A stretch of 64,000 nucleotides of DNA. Origin: Lacinutrix sp. Bg11-31. GTDB taxonomy: Bacteria; Bacteroidota; Bacteroidia; Flavobacteriales; Flavobacteriaceae. This document shows, in pieces, positions 26,070 through 34,623 of this stretch (its first letter is position 1; the number at the start of each line of letters is the position of its first letter). The stretch spans positions 2,356,001 to 2,420,000 of the forward strand of contig NZ_CP025118.1 in NCBI RefSeq assembly GCF_002831665.1. Reading direction: 5' to 3'. The position numbers and the translations under genes are program-made. The notes under the pieces were generated by a model. The model was not told where the DNA came from. It made no database searches and saw nothing but the letters and a program-made list of their open reading frames with translations.

Positions 26070-27200
26070 TTATAAATTAATTTTAAACAAATCACTAGCA
26101 ATACCATCGCTTAGAAATTTGCCTTTTTTTGAGACTTTTAGTTTTTTATCCTCAATATACAATAAATGTTCTTTAATATGTTTTTGTGCTTGTTGTAGCA
26201 TGTAGGTTTCAAAAGTAGTGCCAAAATCTGTTTTTACCTTTTCTATCGAAACTCCCCAAACTGTCCTTAAACCTGTCATTACATACTCGTTATATTGGTC
26301 TGTTTTTGTTAAGATTTCTGTCTCTATTGGTAACTCGTTATTTTCTATTGCTTTAATGTATTTTGTATTGTTTTTCACGTTCCAACCACGTTCTTTTCCG
26401 TTAAACGAATGTGCCGATGGACCAATACCTATATAATGTTTGCCTTGCCAATAAGCAGAGTTGTTTTTACTGAAAAATCCTTCTTTTCCAAAGTTAGACA
26501 ATTCGTAATGCACAAAATTATTCGCCTCTAATGTATTAACTAGAATATGAAATTGCTCTTCTGCTAAAGCATCGTCTACATTATCAATTACACCTTTTTC
26601 TATAAATGAAGCTAAAGCGGTTTTTGGCTCTACAGTTAGTGCATAACTTGAAATATGGTTGACACCAAAACCTAAAGCAATGTCTATATTCTCTTGCCAT
26701 TCTTTATTTGTAGTATTTGGAATACCATAAATTAAATCGAGAGAAATATTATTAAAATACTTTGTTGCTTCTTCTAAACATTGTTTTGCTTCTTGAGTAT
26801 TATGCGCACGATTCATGAGTTTTAAATCTTTTTCATGAAAGGATTGAATACCTATCGATAATCGATTTACTAGACTTTTAGATAGTTCTATTATTCGATT
26901 GTTTGATAGATCGTCCGGATTTGCTTCTAAAGTAATTTCTGGATCTTCTGAAACTTTATAATGCTTGTAAACGGAATCTATTATTCTTTTTATTTCTTCT
27001 GAAGTTAACAACGATGGTGTTCCTCCTCCAAAATAAATAGTTTCTACAGTTGTGTTTTTAAACTCGCTTTTTCTGAGTTCTATTTCTGAAATTAATGCAT
27101 TAATAAGTTCGTCTTTCTTTTTCAACGAAGTCGAAAAATGAAAGTCGCAGTAATGGCAAGCTTGCTTGCAAAAGGGAATATGAATATAAATACCACTCAT
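26070..27200 (-). CDS. hemW: HemW-like radical SAM haem chaperone
   Basis: The 376 residues start MSGIYIHIPFCKQACHYC, the HemW signature, with the radical SAM cysteines Cys11, Cys15 and Cys18 and the Phe-rich FHFS that follows. ETIYFGGGTPSLLT and LSIGIQSFHEKDL are also typical. HemW is a haem-binding chaperone, not coproporphyrinogen oxidase. It follows ruvC in many flavobacterial genomes; here a lipoprotein gene is inserted between them. Confidence 0.93.
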   Translation of the reverse strand: MSGIYIHIPFCKQACHYCDFHFSTSLKKKDELINALISEIELRKSEFKNTTVETIYFGGGTPSLLTSEEIKRIIDSVYKHYKVSEDPEITLEANPDDLSNNRIIELSKSLVNRLSIGIQSFHEKDLKLMNRAHNTQEAKQCLEEATKYFNNISLDLIYGIPNTTNKEWQENIDIALGFGVNHISSYALTVEPKTALASFIEKGVIDNVDDALAEEQFHILVNTLEANNFVHYELSNFGKEGFFSKNNSAYWQGKHYIGIGPSAHSFNGKERGWNVKNNTKYIKAIENNELPIETEILTKTDQYNEYVMTGLRTVWGVSIEKVKTDFGTTFETYMLQQAQKHIKEHLLYIEDKKLKVSKKGKFLSDGIASDLFKINL

Positions 27201-27737
27201 TTAATTTTTAATCTCTTGTTTCATGTTAAAACTTGACTTGAATTTATCTTCATTTAATTTGATGAAATCTTGAATAGATTCATACTCGTTTGGGTTATAG
27301 TAATATTTAATGTTCCATGCCATATTTTGCGAAAAGACAATTCCTAATTCATCTACGAAATAATAGTCTGTTCTATCATCAGATATATTTATTTCATCAA
27401 AAAGGTATTTGTAAATCTTAATATTCTTATTGTTGAATCTACAAACGATTGAATCTACAACTGGGCAAACCACCTCAAAAATCTTAATGTATTTACTATT
27501 ATTAATTTCTTTTTCAACATGAAAATAATGACTTAAAAGAGAATCATTTACTCTATATTGATAATCATAAACACGTTTTTGTTTATCCGTATATTTCTTT
27601 AAATAAGTAGAATCCAATCTTTCCTTCCTCTCTTTATTATAGGCATCTTCAGTTACAATATAGATTTTTTTAGAATTTTCCGTTTTACAACTGATAAAGA
27701 ATATTAAGATAAATAATATAAGTATTGAATATTTCAT
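27201..27737 (-). CDS. Hypothetical lipoprotein
   Basis: The start was placed at 27737 (MKYSILILFILIFFISC) because the longer upstream reading frame overlaps ruvC and its product has no sense. The 178-residue product has a lipobox Cys17 and a Lys/Tyr/Asn-rich body (YKKYTDKQKRVYDYQYRVND) without known domain. A dispersed repeat lies between its start and ruvC. It separates ruvC and hemW, which are usually adjacent, so it may be a recent insertion. Confidence 0.7.
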   Translation of the reverse strand: MKYSILILFILIFFISCKTENSKKIYIVTEDAYNKERKERLDSTYLKKYTDKQKRVYDYQYRVNDSLLSHYFHVEKEINNSKYIKIFEVVCPVVDSIVCRFNNKNIKIYKYLFDEINISDDRTDYYFVDELGIVFSQNMAWNIKYYYNPNEYESIQDFIKLNEDKFKSSFNMKQEIKN

Positions 27738-27746
27738 ATATAAATT

Positions 27747-27801
27747 AAAATAGATTCCAGCCTTTACTTCGACAGCGCTCAGCATAAACTCCGGAATGAC
27801 A
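27747..27801 (-). repeat. REP-like dispersed repeat, copy A
   Basis: Minus strand GTCATTCCGGAGTTTATG, then GCTGAGCGCTGTCGAAG and a GGAATCTATTTT end, form an imperfect hairpin. It shares AGTTTATGCTGA (27779-27790) with copy B at 50257-50312. Confidence 0.6.
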
Positions 27802-27804
27802 AGG

Positions 27805-28359
27805 CTATTTCTTAACGCGTTTCTCATTCTGCTTAACAAAAGCAGACCAACCAGAATAGCTTTTACCAATCTCAACACGACCTTGATTATAAAAATGGCA
27901 AACTGCAGCAGCCAAACCATCCATAGAATCTAAATTTTTAGGTAACGTTTTTAGCCCAAGCATGCTTTGCAACATTTTAGCTACTTGCTCTTTACTAGCA
28001 TTCCCATTTCCGGTAATTGCCATTTTAATTTTTTTTGGAGCATATTCGGTAATTGTAACTTCACGAGATAAACCTGCTGCCATAGCAACACCTTGTGCAC
28101 GACCAAGTTTTAACATACTCTGCACGTTTTTACCAAAAAATGGTGCTTCAATAGCAATCTCGTCTGGATGATGTGTATCTATTAACTCGATGGTACGTTC
28201 GAAAATGAGTTTAAGTTTAAGATAATGGTCGTCGTACTTTTTTAAATCGAGCTCGTTAAGTTGCAAAAAATGCATCTTTTTATTCACCACTTTTATAAGG
28301 CCGAAACCCATAATTGTAGTTCCTGGATCGATACCTAAAATTATTTTTTCTTCTGCCAT
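27805..28359 (-). CDS. ruvC: Holliday junction resolvase RuvC
   Basis: The 184 residues match RuvC: IILGIDPGTTIMGFGL (Asp11, first metal ligand), IAIEAPFFGKNVQSMLKLGRA (Glu), and DSMDGLAAAVCHFY (Asp pair). It resolves Holliday junctions during recombination and repair in the cytoplasm. It starts 1 bp after the upstream outer-membrane protein gene's stop. Confidence 0.95.
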   Translation of the reverse strand: MAEEKIILGIDPGTTIMGFGLIKVVNKKMHFLQLNELDLKKYDDHYLKLKLIFERTIELIDTHHPDEIAIEAPFFGKNVQSMLKLGRAQGVAMAAGLSREVTITEYAPKKIKMAITGNGNASKEQVAKMLQSMLGLKTLPKNLDSMDGLAAAVCHFYNQGRVEIGKSYSGWSAFVKQNEKRVKK

Positions 28360-28986
28360 TTAATTACACGTTCTGCAATTAATTAATGAAATTGAAGCAC
28401 CAACCGTTACAGTTAATAAATCGCCATTAAAACTTCCTGCGCCTTCTATTACTGGATCGAAACCCTTAGCAAAACCTTTTATATAAGATCCATCTATTAA
28501 TAAAGAAACTGTTTTAGAAATGCTATAATTTAGCTCTATTCCTGCCATTGCATTTAAATAAGAGTTCTTATTTTCTCTGTAAATATCTAAAGGTTTTATC
28601 ATGGTATAACCTGGTCCTGCATGTAACACCAAGCCCATTTCTAAAGGTAAAAACGCTAGGTTTTTAGTAGCATCATAAACAAACTGAGCGTTTATTCTTG
28701 TGTAATTAACTTTAAAATCTAAAGTATTATCTGCGTTCGAAAAACGATTATATGCAAAATCTAATTTGACTCCTAATTGCGGTTTAAATAGGTGTTGAAT
28801 TCCTAAATTAATAGTTGGGAAATTAGTGCTTTTAGCTTCAAAAGGCTCTACTAATCCACTTTGCGACGGACTATTTAAGCCAACAGCAAATATGGCTCTC
28901 CACTTACTAGTTTCTTGTTGAGAGAAACCTAAAGTACTCACTAAAAACAAGACTAAAAGACAATAGAAATTAAATTTGGACTTCAT
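28360..28986 (-). CDS. Outer-membrane beta-barrel protein
   Basis: The 208 residues have a signal peptide (LLVLFLVSTLGFSQQ) and then an 8-strand-like pattern of alternating aromatic/polar residues (GIQHLFKPQLGVKLDFAYNRF, TNLAFLPLEMGLVLHAGPGY-like). No OmpA C-terminal domain is seen. It is the first gene of the operon ruvC-hemW. Function is unknown. Confidence 0.75.
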   Translation of the reverse strand: MKSKFNFYCLLVLFLVSTLGFSQQETSKWRAIFAVGLNSPSQSGLVEPFEAKSTNFPTINLGIQHLFKPQLGVKLDFAYNRFSNADNTLDFKVNYTRINAQFVYDATKNLAFLPLEMGLVLHAGPGYTMIKPLDIYRENKNSYLNAMAGIELNYSISKTVSLLIDGSYIKGFAKGFDPVIEGAGSFNGDLLTVTVGASISLINCRTCN

Positions 28987-29084
28987 TCTGTAATATTTGG
29001 TTTATTTTGCAAACACTATTCAATAACGCTTTGCACAACGCATTGAATTCGTTTTAACTTTTTAAATTTAAGCGAAAATTAGGA

Positions 29085-29165
29085 GCTTTAAAGTTTAATG
29101 AAGACTTTTTCTAATTGCATAGCATCGTTCTGGAATTAGAAAAAGACGAAATTTAACTTTAAAAC
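29085..29165. repeat. 81-bp imperfect palindrome between divergent genes
   Basis: Two 32-base arms match at 26 of 32 positions, including a perfect 12-bp stretch CTTTTTCTAATT/AATTAGAAAAAG, around a 17-base centre. It sits between the outer-membrane protein gene and the plus-strand gene at 29197. It has no terminator role because both genes leave it; a MITE remnant or a leader/operator structure is possible. Confidence 0.7.
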
Positions 29166-29196
29166 AACAATTTTTTAGCAAATTAAAAAGGTTAAA

Positions 29197-30168
29197 ATGA
29201 GTTCACCATCATACAAAACTAAACAATTCTTTTTTGTACTTATTAAATTAAGCATAGTTGTTGGTGCTTTTTATTTTATTTACAACAAATTGGTAAATAA
29301 TAACACTTTAGACTTTTCTGAATTCACGACTTACTTAACTGAAAATAACATTTTTTCAACTAAAAACATTCTTTTGCTACTGTTTTTAAGCAGTTTTAAC
29401 TGGTTTTTGGAAACCTTAAAATGGAAAACATTAGTTTCTTCTATTAAAAAAACGACATTCTTAGAAGCTTTACAACAAAGTTTAGGCTCGCTTACAGCAT
29501 CACTTTTTACACCTAATCGTATTGGTGAATATGGCGCAAAAGCCATCTATTATGCAAAACACTACAGAAAGCGTATTGTACTTTTAAACCTAATTGGTAA
29601 TATAATGCAAATGGCAGTTACTGTCGTTTTTGGAGTTATAGGCTTCTTTTTCTTTGCGCAACACTATCCTATTGAAATTAGTACGCATAGAGTGTCTCGA
29701 TTCTTAATTATTATTTTAGTTATTTTCGGTTTATCGCTCTTCGGAATAAAACAGAAAAAGTATAAAATAAAAGGATTCTCTATTGAAAAAGTAAAGCAAT
29801 TTATAAAAGACTTACCTTTTAAAATTAGTGCGCTTACTTTTTTAGTTTCAATAGTACGTTACTTGGTATTTTCGTTTCAGTTTTATTTTTTACTACAGCT
29901 TTTTGGCGTAAAACTAAACTATATAGAAGCCATGGTAATTATAACATCTATGTATTTATTAGCTTCTGTAATTCCATCAATATTTATTTTCGATGTGGTT
30001 GTAAAAGGTAGTATTGCAGTCTATTTATTTTCATTTGCAGGTGTGAATGAGTTTACCATTCTATGTATTATTACTATAATGTGGCTGCTAAATTTTGTGC
30101 TTCCAAGTGTTTTTGGAAGCTATTATGTGCTTAATTTTAACTTCGACAAACAAAACAATTCATTATGA
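29197..30168 (+). CDS. Flippase-like integral membrane protein (UPF0104/LPG synthase TM-like)
   Basis: The 323 residues form about eight transmembrane helices, with the family motif LGSLTASLFTPNRIGEYGAK at about 90-110, typical of the UPF0104 group (AglD, MprF N-terminal domain). Such proteins are often linked to glycosyltransferases and polar lipid or glycan transfer. The next gene, a GT2 glycosyltransferase, overlaps it by 4 bp and probably works with it. Confidence 0.85.
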   Translation: MSSPSYKTKQFFFVLIKLSIVVGAFYFIYNKLVNNNTLDFSEFTTYLTENNIFSTKNILLLLFLSSFNWFLETLKWKTLVSSIKKTTFLEALQQSLGSLTASLFTPNRIGEYGAKAIYYAKHYRKRIVLLNLIGNIMQMAVTVVFGVIGFFFFAQHYPIEISTHRVSRFLIIILVIFGLSLFGIKQKKYKIKGFSIEKVKQFIKDLPFKISALTFLVSIVRYLVFSFQFYFLLQLFGVKLNYIEAMVIITSMYLLASVIPSIFIFDVVVKGSIAVYLFSFAGVNEFTILCIITIMWLLNFVLPSVFGSYYVLNFNFDKQNNSL

Positions 30169-31310
30169 TTTTACTATTTACAGTAATAACCATTTTGTAT
30201 TTGCTACTAATTTTAGTGCTCGCTTTTGGTTTCGATAAAGTTGATTATTTTAAAGCTGAAGACCTAAAGGCTGAAACTAAATTATCGGTTATTATTCCGT
30301 TTAGAAATGAAGCTAAAAATTTACCAGAATTGCTTGCTTCAATTGAAGTATTAAATTATCCAAAATCGCATTACGAACTTATTTTTGTAGATGATGAATC
30401 TAGTGATGATTCGGTTGAGATTATTTCAAAGGTTAACGATATAATACCTAGTCTATTCGGAATCACTCTAACAGATATTAAAATAATTAATAACGTAAGA
30501 ACTTCAAAGTCACCAAAGAAAGACGCTATTACTTTAGCTATAAAAATAGCAAAATACGATTGGATTGTAACCACAGATGCGGACTGTGTACTGCCAAAAT
30601 TCTGGCTCGACACTCTGGATTGTTTTATACAGAAAAAACAATGCAAAATGGTTGTTGCTCCAGTTACTTACCACCAAACAGATTCGCTATTAAAACGCTT
30701 TCAATTATTAGATTTCTTAAGTTTAATTGGTGCTACAATTGGTGGTTTTGGTATTGGTAAACCATTTTTGTGTAATGGTGCAAATTTGGCTTACAAAAAG
30801 GAATTATTTTTAGACCTTAATGGTTTCAATGGTAATAACGAAATTGCCAGTGGAGACGATATTTTTCTGCTTCAAAAAACAATTAAAAATAATAAAAGCG
30901 ATGTTAAGTTTCTAAAATCTGAATCTGCAATTGTAAAAACGAAAGCACAACCAACACTTAAAACATTAATATCTCAACGCAAGCGTTGGGCTGCAAAAAC
31001 ATCAAGCTACAACTCTACTTTTGGAAAAGTGGTTGGCTTAATTGTTCTATTAATGAATGCTGTTTTAGTTTGTGGCTTAACGTTTGTTCTGCTTGGGTTG
31101 CTTCATTTTAAACTAATTCTTTATATTTTTATAATAAAAAGCCTTGTTGATTTCTTATTACTTTTTAAAACTGCTAGATTTTTTGATCAAGAAAATCAGT
31201 TATCTAGTTTTATATTTTCAATTTTTTTATATCCTTTCTTTAGCGTTTATATTGCCTTTATTTCTTTGTTTACAAAATACAAATGGAAAGACAGAAGTTT
31301 TAGTAAGTAA
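30165..31310 (+). CDS. GT2-family glycosyltransferase (membrane)
   Basis: The 381 residues start with a transmembrane helix and have a GT-A domain: LSVIIPFRNEAKNLPELLAS, VDDESSDDSVE, TTDADCVLPKFW (DxD), GDDIFLLQK (acidic), and QRKRWAAK (QxxRW). Two to three helices follow at the C-terminus. It transfers a sugar to a lipid or glycan at the inner membrane. Overlap of 4 bp with the upstream flippase-like gene suggests coupled expression. Confidence 0.9.
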   Translation: MILLFTVITILYLLLILVLAFGFDKVDYFKAEDLKAETKLSVIIPFRNEAKNLPELLASIEVLNYPKSHYELIFVDDESSDDSVEIISKVNDIIPSLFGITLTDIKIINNVRTSKSPKKDAITLAIKIAKYDWIVTTDADCVLPKFWLDTLDCFIQKKQCKMVVAPVTYHQTDSLLKRFQLLDFLSLIGATIGGFGIGKPFLCNGANLAYKKELFLDLNGFNGNNEIASGDDIFLLQKTIKNNKSDVKFLKSESAIVKTKAQPTLKTLISQRKRWAAKTSSYNSTFGKVVGLIVLLMNAVLVCGLTFVLLGLLHFKLILYIFIIKSLVDFLLLFKTARFFDQENQLSSFIFSIFLYPFFSVYIAFISLFTKYKWKDRSFSK

Positions 31311-31364
31311 TATATAAGTCAGTTAAAATATTTACTTTTACAAAGAATCCAATCTACTTACATT

Positions 31365-32240
31365 ATGAAAAAATTCATCTTATTATTTAGCTTACTTGCT
31401 TTTAGCAATTTTACTTTCTCTCAACAAACTTACACTGTTGGAAATGAAACTTTAGAACTTAAAACTGAAACAGAAGGTGCTTTAGATCTACTTTGGAACA
31501 CTATAAACGAGCAATATCGCTACTTTATTAAAACCGAAGACGGGAAAATTATTGAGCTTAAAAACACTAAAGGCACAAACAATAAATACCAAGAAGAATA
31601 TAGGCCTACACTAACAAAATTAACGTCTATGGATGTTTCTAAAGTAAATTTAACGACTTACAGTCTTAAATCGTTTATAGATAAATATAATAGCTCTAAA
31701 GACTCTAATTACGTTGCAAGCAAACCAAGATCTAAAGTAAAACTAAGATTAGGCGTTTTTGGAGGCGTTACTAATAATCCATTTAACAAAAACACTAAAA
31801 ACCAAAAAGCTGCACTTTTTGGAACAGAACTAGAAGTAGCATCAGACAATGCAGACTCAGCACATTCTGGTTTTTTAAATGTAAGACATACTACAGATAG
31901 TGATGAATTTCAATATTCTGCAACTCAAATTGCTTTAGGCTATCGTTATCGTTTTATTAATAAAGCTAATTTTAATATTTATGCGCAAACAAAGTTTGCC
32001 ACTTTTACTAGTTCTAAAATAACATATACAATTGTAGATCCTAATGATGCTAGTGCTTTAATAACAGTAGAAGATAATGCTACAGGTTTCGATGCTCCTT
32101 TTATATTTGGTTTAGGTGCAGATATTAAATTAGGAAATGGGTATTTAACTTTAGTTTACGATTCTATTTTCGCAGCTGCTTTAGACGCTCAAGGCAACTT
32201 TTCAATTGATTTTGCTATTGGATATAAATTTAATTTATAA
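31365..32240 (+). CDS. Predicted outer-membrane or secreted protein
   Basis: The 291 residues have a signal peptide (FILLFSLLAFSNFTFSQ). The N-terminal ~100 residues are globular; the C-terminal part alternates like a small outer-membrane barrel (QIALGYRYRFINKANFNIYAQ, FDAPFIFGLGADIKLGNG). It ends with SIDFAIGYKFNL, a typical barrel end. Function unknown. The next gene starts at its stop codon. Confidence 0.75.
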   Translation: MKKFILLFSLLAFSNFTFSQQTYTVGNETLELKTETEGALDLLWNTINEQYRYFIKTEDGKIIELKNTKGTNNKYQEEYRPTLTKLTSMDVSKVNLTTYSLKSFIDKYNSSKDSNYVASKPRSKVKLRLGVFGGVTNNPFNKNTKNQKAALFGTELEVASDNADSAHSGFLNVRHTTDSDEFQYSATQIALGYRYRFINKANFNIYAQTKFATFTSSKITYTIVDPNDASALITVEDNATGFDAPFIFGLGADIKLGNGYLTLVYDSIFAAALDAQGNFSIDFAIGYKFNL

Positions 32241-32971
32241 TGTCTCTTTTAAAAACTTCTAATCCAGTTTTTACACCATATTTCTGGCAAGACAACCAAG
32301 TTTCATCAAGTAAAATGACGGTTTCTGGTATTGTAATAAAAACATTAGCTATGCTTTTTATTACCACAACAATTACTATTCTTATTTGGAAATTATATGC
32401 TAATGGCACAAATATAAAATGGTATGGAACTGGTGGAATGCTTGCTGCTATTGTAATTAGCATTGTACTTTCTATTAGGCAACAATGGGCTCATATTTTA
32501 GTACCTTTATACGCTATAGCTAAAGGATTTTTTCTAGGCGGTTTTACAAGTTATATAAAAGCGCAATTTCCAGAAATGCCTTATCAAGCAATTGGCGTAA
32601 CTCTTATTACTTTTTTCACCATATTAATACTTTACCAAACACGAATTATGGTGGTAACAAAAAAGGTTAAAAGTGTTATTATAACGGTTTGTTCTGCCAT
32701 ATTTCTAGTGTATATTATTTCTTGGATTTTAAGTTTTTTTGGTATTCGTTCATTTATTTCGGGAACAAGTTGGCTTGCAATAGGTTTTAATGTTGTCGCT
32801 GCTACTTTTGCGGCCTTATCTTTTTTATTAGATTTCGATTTTATAGAACGCTATAAAAACAAAGCTCCAAAATATAAAGAATGGATGGCTTGTTATGGCT
32901 TATTGGTAACTATAGTTTGGTTGTATGTGGAGATTTTGAGGTTGATGAAAAAGTTAGCTATTAGGTTTTAA
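32240..32971 (+). CDS. Bax inhibitor-1/YccA-family membrane protein
   Basis: The 243 residues have about seven transmembrane helices and begin TSNPVFTPYFWQDNQVSS, the usual N-terminus of the Bacteroidota subgroup of the BI-1/YccA family. In bacteria these proteins may bind calcium or modulate FtsH. It starts at the last base of the preceding gene's stop. Confidence 0.88.
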   Translation: MSLLKTSNPVFTPYFWQDNQVSSSKMTVSGIVIKTLAMLFITTTITILIWKLYANGTNIKWYGTGGMLAAIVISIVLSIRQQWAHILVPLYAIAKGFFLGGFTSYIKAQFPEMPYQAIGVTLITFFTILILYQTRIMVVTKKVKSVIITVCSAIFLVYIISWILSFFGIRSFISGTSWLAIGFNVVAATFAALSFLLDFDFIERYKNKAPKYKEWMACYGLLVTIVWLYVEILRLMKKLAIRF

Positions 32972-33030
32972 ATTCTTCATACAAACTCTTATTTAAGAGT
33001 TTTACTAAAATGGATAATGAGCAGATTAAC

Positions 33031-33507
33031 CTAATTAACAATAATAACTATAGGTAATTTAAATTCCGTTTTTACTGGTTGATTACGTTTAATAGCAGGA
33101 AAAACCTGAGGCAAAGTGTTTAGACTATTTGCAATCATGTTTTTAATTTCGGGAATTTCTGTTTCGGTAGTTTCGTTTAAATCGATATGCTTAATTGTAA
33201 TTTCTCCTAGTTCGGAAATTTGAAACTCTAACACCACAGTGTCTTCTATATCTTGAGAAACAACAATCGTTTCATTTTGTAAACGCGACGTTATGTGTTG
33301 TGATAATGTGTTTTCAAAACAAGTTTTCTTCTCTTCCTTTGTTTCAAAAGTATCACAAGCAGAAAACGCTGGATAAGTATCTACAGCATTCCAGTTGACC
33401 ATTTTTATTTCTTCGTTGTAAATAGATTCTGAAGTTATTTTTTTCGCATTAAAGTACTCGCAAGATGTTGCGCAAATAATTAATAAAAAAATGAAGGTTT
33501 TTTGCAT
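33031..33507 (-). CDS. Lipoprotein with TonB C-terminal-like domain
   Basis: The start at 33507 (MQKTFIFLLIICATSC) gives a lipobox Cys16. The 158-residue product has a C-terminal region resembling the TonB C-domain found in the BlaR1-like protein of this window: PAFSACDTFETKEEKKTCFE, then VVLEFQISELGEITIKHID. It lacks a membrane anchor other than lipid. Convergent with the BI-1 gene. Confidence 0.72.
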   Translation of the reverse strand: MQKTFIFLLIICATSCEYFNAKKITSESIYNEEIKMVNWNAVDTYPAFSACDTFETKEEKKTCFENTLSQHITSRLQNETIVVSQDIEDTVVLEFQISELGEITIKHIDLNETTETEIPEIKNMIANSLNTLPQVFPAIKRNQPVKTEFKLPIVIIVN

Positions 33508-33571
33508 GGCTTTAACTAACACCAATTTAGATTGGTATAAAACTGAAAAGTACAATATATTATCTTAAAAT

Positions 33572-33602
33572 AAAAAAACCGAAGCTCATGCTTCGGTTTT
33601 TA
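33572..33602. terminator. Bidirectional terminator
   Basis: AAACCGAAGC and GCTTCGGTTT arms around TCAT, flanked by A- and T-runs, lie 19 bp past the PDZ/T9SS gene's stop. Confidence 0.85.
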
Positions 33603-33620
33603 AAATATATAATAAAATTA

Positions 33621-34319
33621 CTATTCTCTATTTACAGCAAAAAGCTTTGAGAATGTAGCATCTATATTTGTTATTCTTATAATATAAATACCATCTTGAA
33701 GCTTATTTACGGGTATTATTTCTTTTAATTTTCCAGAATCTAGTCTTTTAGAATACTCTTTTACCAACACTCCATTTGCCATATAAATACCAAACTTATA
33801 ATTGCCTTGGATTAAAGTCTTAAACGAAATGCTTAAATTCTCTGCTGCTGGACTTGGGAAAACGCTAATATTATTCTCGTTTAATAAAGACACTGTTTCT
33901 TCGCAACATACTTCTTCTTGTACAACCCTAGTTGTTTTAGCACCTAAAGTTACTATTTTTGTAATGGTTTTTCCTTTTCTTAAAATAGTAAAATCTACAG
34001 CATCGAAAGGCGTGTAAGATTTTATTAATTTCATTACATCACCTCTTCTATTAACTTCTATATTATTAACTTTTAATACAATATCATAGATTTTAAAATC
34101 GTTACCTGCCGCTGCTGTTTTTGTTACCACTCTTAAGATAACAACGCCTTTATCTGTTTTAGTATCTTTATCACATGGACTTACAAATTGCACACCCAAA
34201 AAAGCACCTTCATGAACTATTTTATCTATTACACATGTCTTTTTACAATCTAAATATTGTGCAAACGACAGCGTCATGAAACTTAAAAAGGTGGCAAAAA
34301 ACAGTAATTGTTTTTTCAT
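33621..34319 (-). CDS. Secreted PDZ-domain protein with T9SS type A sorting domain
   Basis: The 232 residues have a signal peptide (FFATFLSFMTLSFAQ), a PDZ-like domain around residues 30-125 (HEGAFLGVQFVSPCDKDTKTD, DIVLKVNNIEVNRRGDVMKL), two Cys clusters and a type A sorting domain starting at VFPSPAAENLSISF. It should be exported by the type IX system. Function unknown. Confidence 0.83.
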   Translation of the reverse strand: MKKQLLFFATFLSFMTLSFAQYLDCKKTCVIDKIVHEGAFLGVQFVSPCDKDTKTDKGVVILRVVTKTAAAGNDFKIYDIVLKVNNIEVNRRGDVMKLIKSYTPFDAVDFTILRKGKTITKIVTLGAKTTRVVQEEVCCEETVSLLNENNISVFPSPAAENLSISFKTLIQGNYKFGIYMANGVLVKEYSKRLDSGKLKEIIPVNKLQDGIYIIRITNIDATFSKLFAVNRE

Positions 34320-34623
34320 TTAATCTAATTTGAAATCTAATATATTTTATATTTATCGATCAAGCTACAATCTAATAAAAATTTAAATCTATAAAGACTA
34401 AAAGTGTTTTTATCGACAAATAACAATGCTTGTTTTAATTTTTATTCTCTTCAGTTTTAAGACTGCGCTTTGCTAATTTATAGATTGCTTTTTGATGTTA
34501 CAATTTTTAAGTAATATTATGATTTTAAAAAACTCCTGTTAGTTATAAAACTATTTAAAACATATAAAACCGAAGACTGTGCTTCGGTTTTAATAGATAT
34601 TAATGCTACTATATTTATTCTAA
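34320..34623. other. Intergenic region, no gene
   Basis: No ORF with coding signs is seen in these 304 bp between two minus-strand genes. The only structure is a terminator at 34564-34592. Confidence 0.6.
34564..34592 (-). terminator. Terminator of the BlaI-BlaR1-like operon
   Basis: AAACCGAAG and CTTCGGTTT around ACTGTG, with flanking A-run, 32 bp past the M56-peptidase gene. The stem is nearly identical to the terminator at 33572-33602. Confidence 0.75.

Noticed and set aside
27738-27920. Upstream extension of the lipoprotein frame into ruvC
   Set aside because: It overlaps ruvC and the repeat; the clean lipobox start is at 27737.
34401-34430. TTTTTATCGACAAA as a further LytTR-type box
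   Set aside because: There is no second half-site 21 bp away and no core GACGA match.
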